From positions 1 through 64,000 of the forward strand of contig JAIYAY010000014.1 in the NCBI GenBank assembly GCA_027488785.1: DNA of 64,000 nucleotides, read 5' to 3'. The notes beneath the pieces were generated by a model, which worked only from the letters and a program-made list of their open reading frames with translations, ran no database searches and was not told where the DNA came from. The translations under genes and the position numbers were made by a program. The stretch is from Sphingomonadales bacterium. Lineage in GTDB: Bacteria; Pseudomonadota; Alphaproteobacteria; Sphingomonadales; Sphingomonadaceae. Positions 63,331 through 64,000 of the stretch are shown piece by piece (position 1 is the stretch's first letter; the number at the start of each line of letters is the position of its first letter).

Positions 63331-63684
63331 TCAATTCTGCGACAAAATCCCGTCCCATTCGGGTTCCTTAAACCCGACGAGCAAAGTCTTGCCGCCTTCA
63401 ACCACTGGTCGTTTGATCATTGAGGGGTTGGCGACCATCAATGCGATCGCCTTGGCAGCATCGATATCTGCCTTGTCGGCATCGGGCAGCTTCTTGAACG
63501 TGGTGCCCGCCTTGTTGAGCAGCTTTTCCCAGCCAACAATATCGCTCCACCGCTCCAAATCTGCTGCCGTCACGCCCGCTTTTTTATAGTCGTGGAACTG
63601 ATAGCTTAAACCCCGCGCCTCAAGATAATTGCGTGCCTTTTTGACAGTGTCGCAATTGGGGATGCCGTAGAGGGTGAGGTTCAT
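63331..63684 (-). CDS. ArsC/Spx-like protein of the YffB family
   Basis: This 117-aa thioredoxin-fold protein has Cys11 in GIPNCDTVKKARNYL, then YDYKKAG-like FHDYKKAGV and KRPVVEGGKTLLVGF, typical of YffB/ArsC-related reductases. It lacks the second Cys of true CxxC reductases. True arsenate reductase activity is not implied; YffB-type proteins are thought to be GSH-dependent thiol reductases. No ars genes are nearby. Confidence 0.9.
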   Translation of the reverse strand: MNLTLYGIPNCDTVKKARNYLEARGLSYQFHDYKKAGVTAADLERWSDIVGWEKLLNKAGTTFKKLPDADKADIDAAKAIALMVANPSMIKRPVVEGGKTLLVGFKEPEWDGILSQN

Positions 63685-63712
63685 ATGCTGGATCCGTTAT
63701 TTGCCGAAAATA

Positions 63713-63922
63713 TCATTTATAATGTGCGCGCCGGTCGCCGAAGTCGCGGACACGCTTGCGCCATGCGCGATAGCTTCCGGGTTTCAATTCGGTGCGCATG
63801 ATGATTTTCACTTCGTCGGGCGTCACCTTGTGCTGCGCCGAAATTTGGGCGAAGCTGACATGATCGGACAACGCCATTTCGACGATCTCGCTTATCTGCG
63901 TAGGTGATAGCGGGCTGGTCAT
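63713..63922 (-). CDS. TIGR03643 family (DUF2805) protein
   Basis: This is 69 aa from the Met at 63922. It has LSPTQISEIVEMALSDHVSFAQISAQ, then VTPDEVKIIMRTELKPGSYRAWRKRVRDFGDRRAHYK, the TIGR03643/DUF2805 signature: HTH-like and basic at the C-terminus. An in-frame start at 63979 would overlap the guaA end. It lies 13 bp downstream of guaA and may be cotranscribed. The function is unknown. Confidence 0.85.
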   Translation of the reverse strand: MTSPLSPTQISEIVEMALSDHVSFAQISAQHKVTPDEVKIIMRTELKPGSYRAWRKRVRDFGDRRAHYK

Positions 63923-63935
63923 GTCGGTTGAACGC

Positions 63936-64000
63936 TCACTCCCACTCGATGGTTCCGGGTGGTTTCGACGTATAGTCATAGACCACGCGGTTAATGCCCT
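63936..64000 (-). CDS. guaA: GMP synthase, last codons (5' part outside the window)
   Basis: The minus-strand frame from the right edge reads GINRVVYDYTSKPPGTIEWE and then TGA at 63938-63936. This is the invariant GuaA C-terminus (NRVVYDVTSKPPATIEWE in most bacteria), so the gene makes GMP from XMP using glutamine. Only about 20 residues are inside the window. Confidence 0.92.
   Translation of the reverse strand, partial: GINRVVYDYTSKPPGTIEWE

Noticed and set aside
63331-63684. Arsenate reductase (arsenic resistance)
   Set aside because: The sequence fits the YffB branch, and no ars genes are linked.

Overview
The window reads as a chromosomal segment of an alphaproteobacterium of the order Sphingomonadales (Sphingopyxis/Sphingorhabdus-like). 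Evidence is the moderate-to-high GC, very short intergenic gaps, many ATGA/GTGA start-stop overlaps, and alphaproteobacterial families or arrangements: DUF2093 next to xseA, hemC-hemD followed by a mitofilin-like gene, Coq4, a CYP153-like P450 and a MarR-type regulator with a receiver-like N-terminus. No plasmid, phage, insertion sequence, CRISPR array or rRNA operon was seen. Genus assignment is inference.

Layout. 0-0.9 kb: 3' end of a secreted FG-GAP/RTX protein built from 210-bp tandem repeats. 1-8.9 kb: a TIGR03032 protein, a PLP-dependent decarboxylase, a lipoprotein cytochrome c, the minus unit xseA-DUF2093-M23 peptidase, purD and a Lys/Ala-rich helix-hairpin-helix protein. 8.9-16 kb: minus operon sco1-ycgN-ygjP-DUF1272, an ankyrin protein, MsrB, a CYP153-like P450, queG, and a lipoprotein/EI24 pair. 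16-24 kb: adenosine kinase, the minus operon tsaD-gpsA-flippase, and the plus operon hemC-hemD-mitofilin-like. 24-31 kb: tRNA-Ser(GGA), a TonB-dependent receptor, and a valine/fatty-acid unit mmsA-mmsB-fadJ. 31-39.5 kb: tRNA-Val(TAC), a regulator, an M3 oligopeptidase, an S1/P1 nuclease, a class A beta-lactamase, ispG-GNAT-EamA, then a cluster of palindromic intergenic repeats.

39.7-50.7 kb is the most distinctive part: two divergent catabolic operons. The minus one encodes a GPH/MFS transporter, an ACAD10/11-type acyl-CoA dehydrogenase, a zinc alcohol dehydrogenase, an aminoglycoside-phosphotransferase-fold kinase, two SDRs and a class-C-like serine hydrolase, mostly joined by 4-nt overlaps. 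The plus one encodes an acyl-CoA dehydrogenase pair (one subunit with the catalytic Glu, one without) and an SDR. The kinase plus ACAD11-like pair suggests catabolism of 4-hydroxyacyl-CoA-type substrates by a phosphorylation/elimination route. The divergent control region carries a 31-bp inverted repeat.

50.7-51.4 kb is the only non-coding gap above 300 bp. It holds three terminator-like hairpins and about 400 nt of unexplained sequence that ends in a strong terminator just before purL. 51.4-64 kb: purL, coq4, a DUF418 protein, bfd-bfr, the conserved yfgM-bamB-der unit, panB, a small membrane protein with an Xre regulator, a glycerophosphodiesterase, an ArsC/YffB-like protein, a TIGR03643 protein and the last codons of guaA.

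All calls come from reading the sequence and translations; no database search was run.
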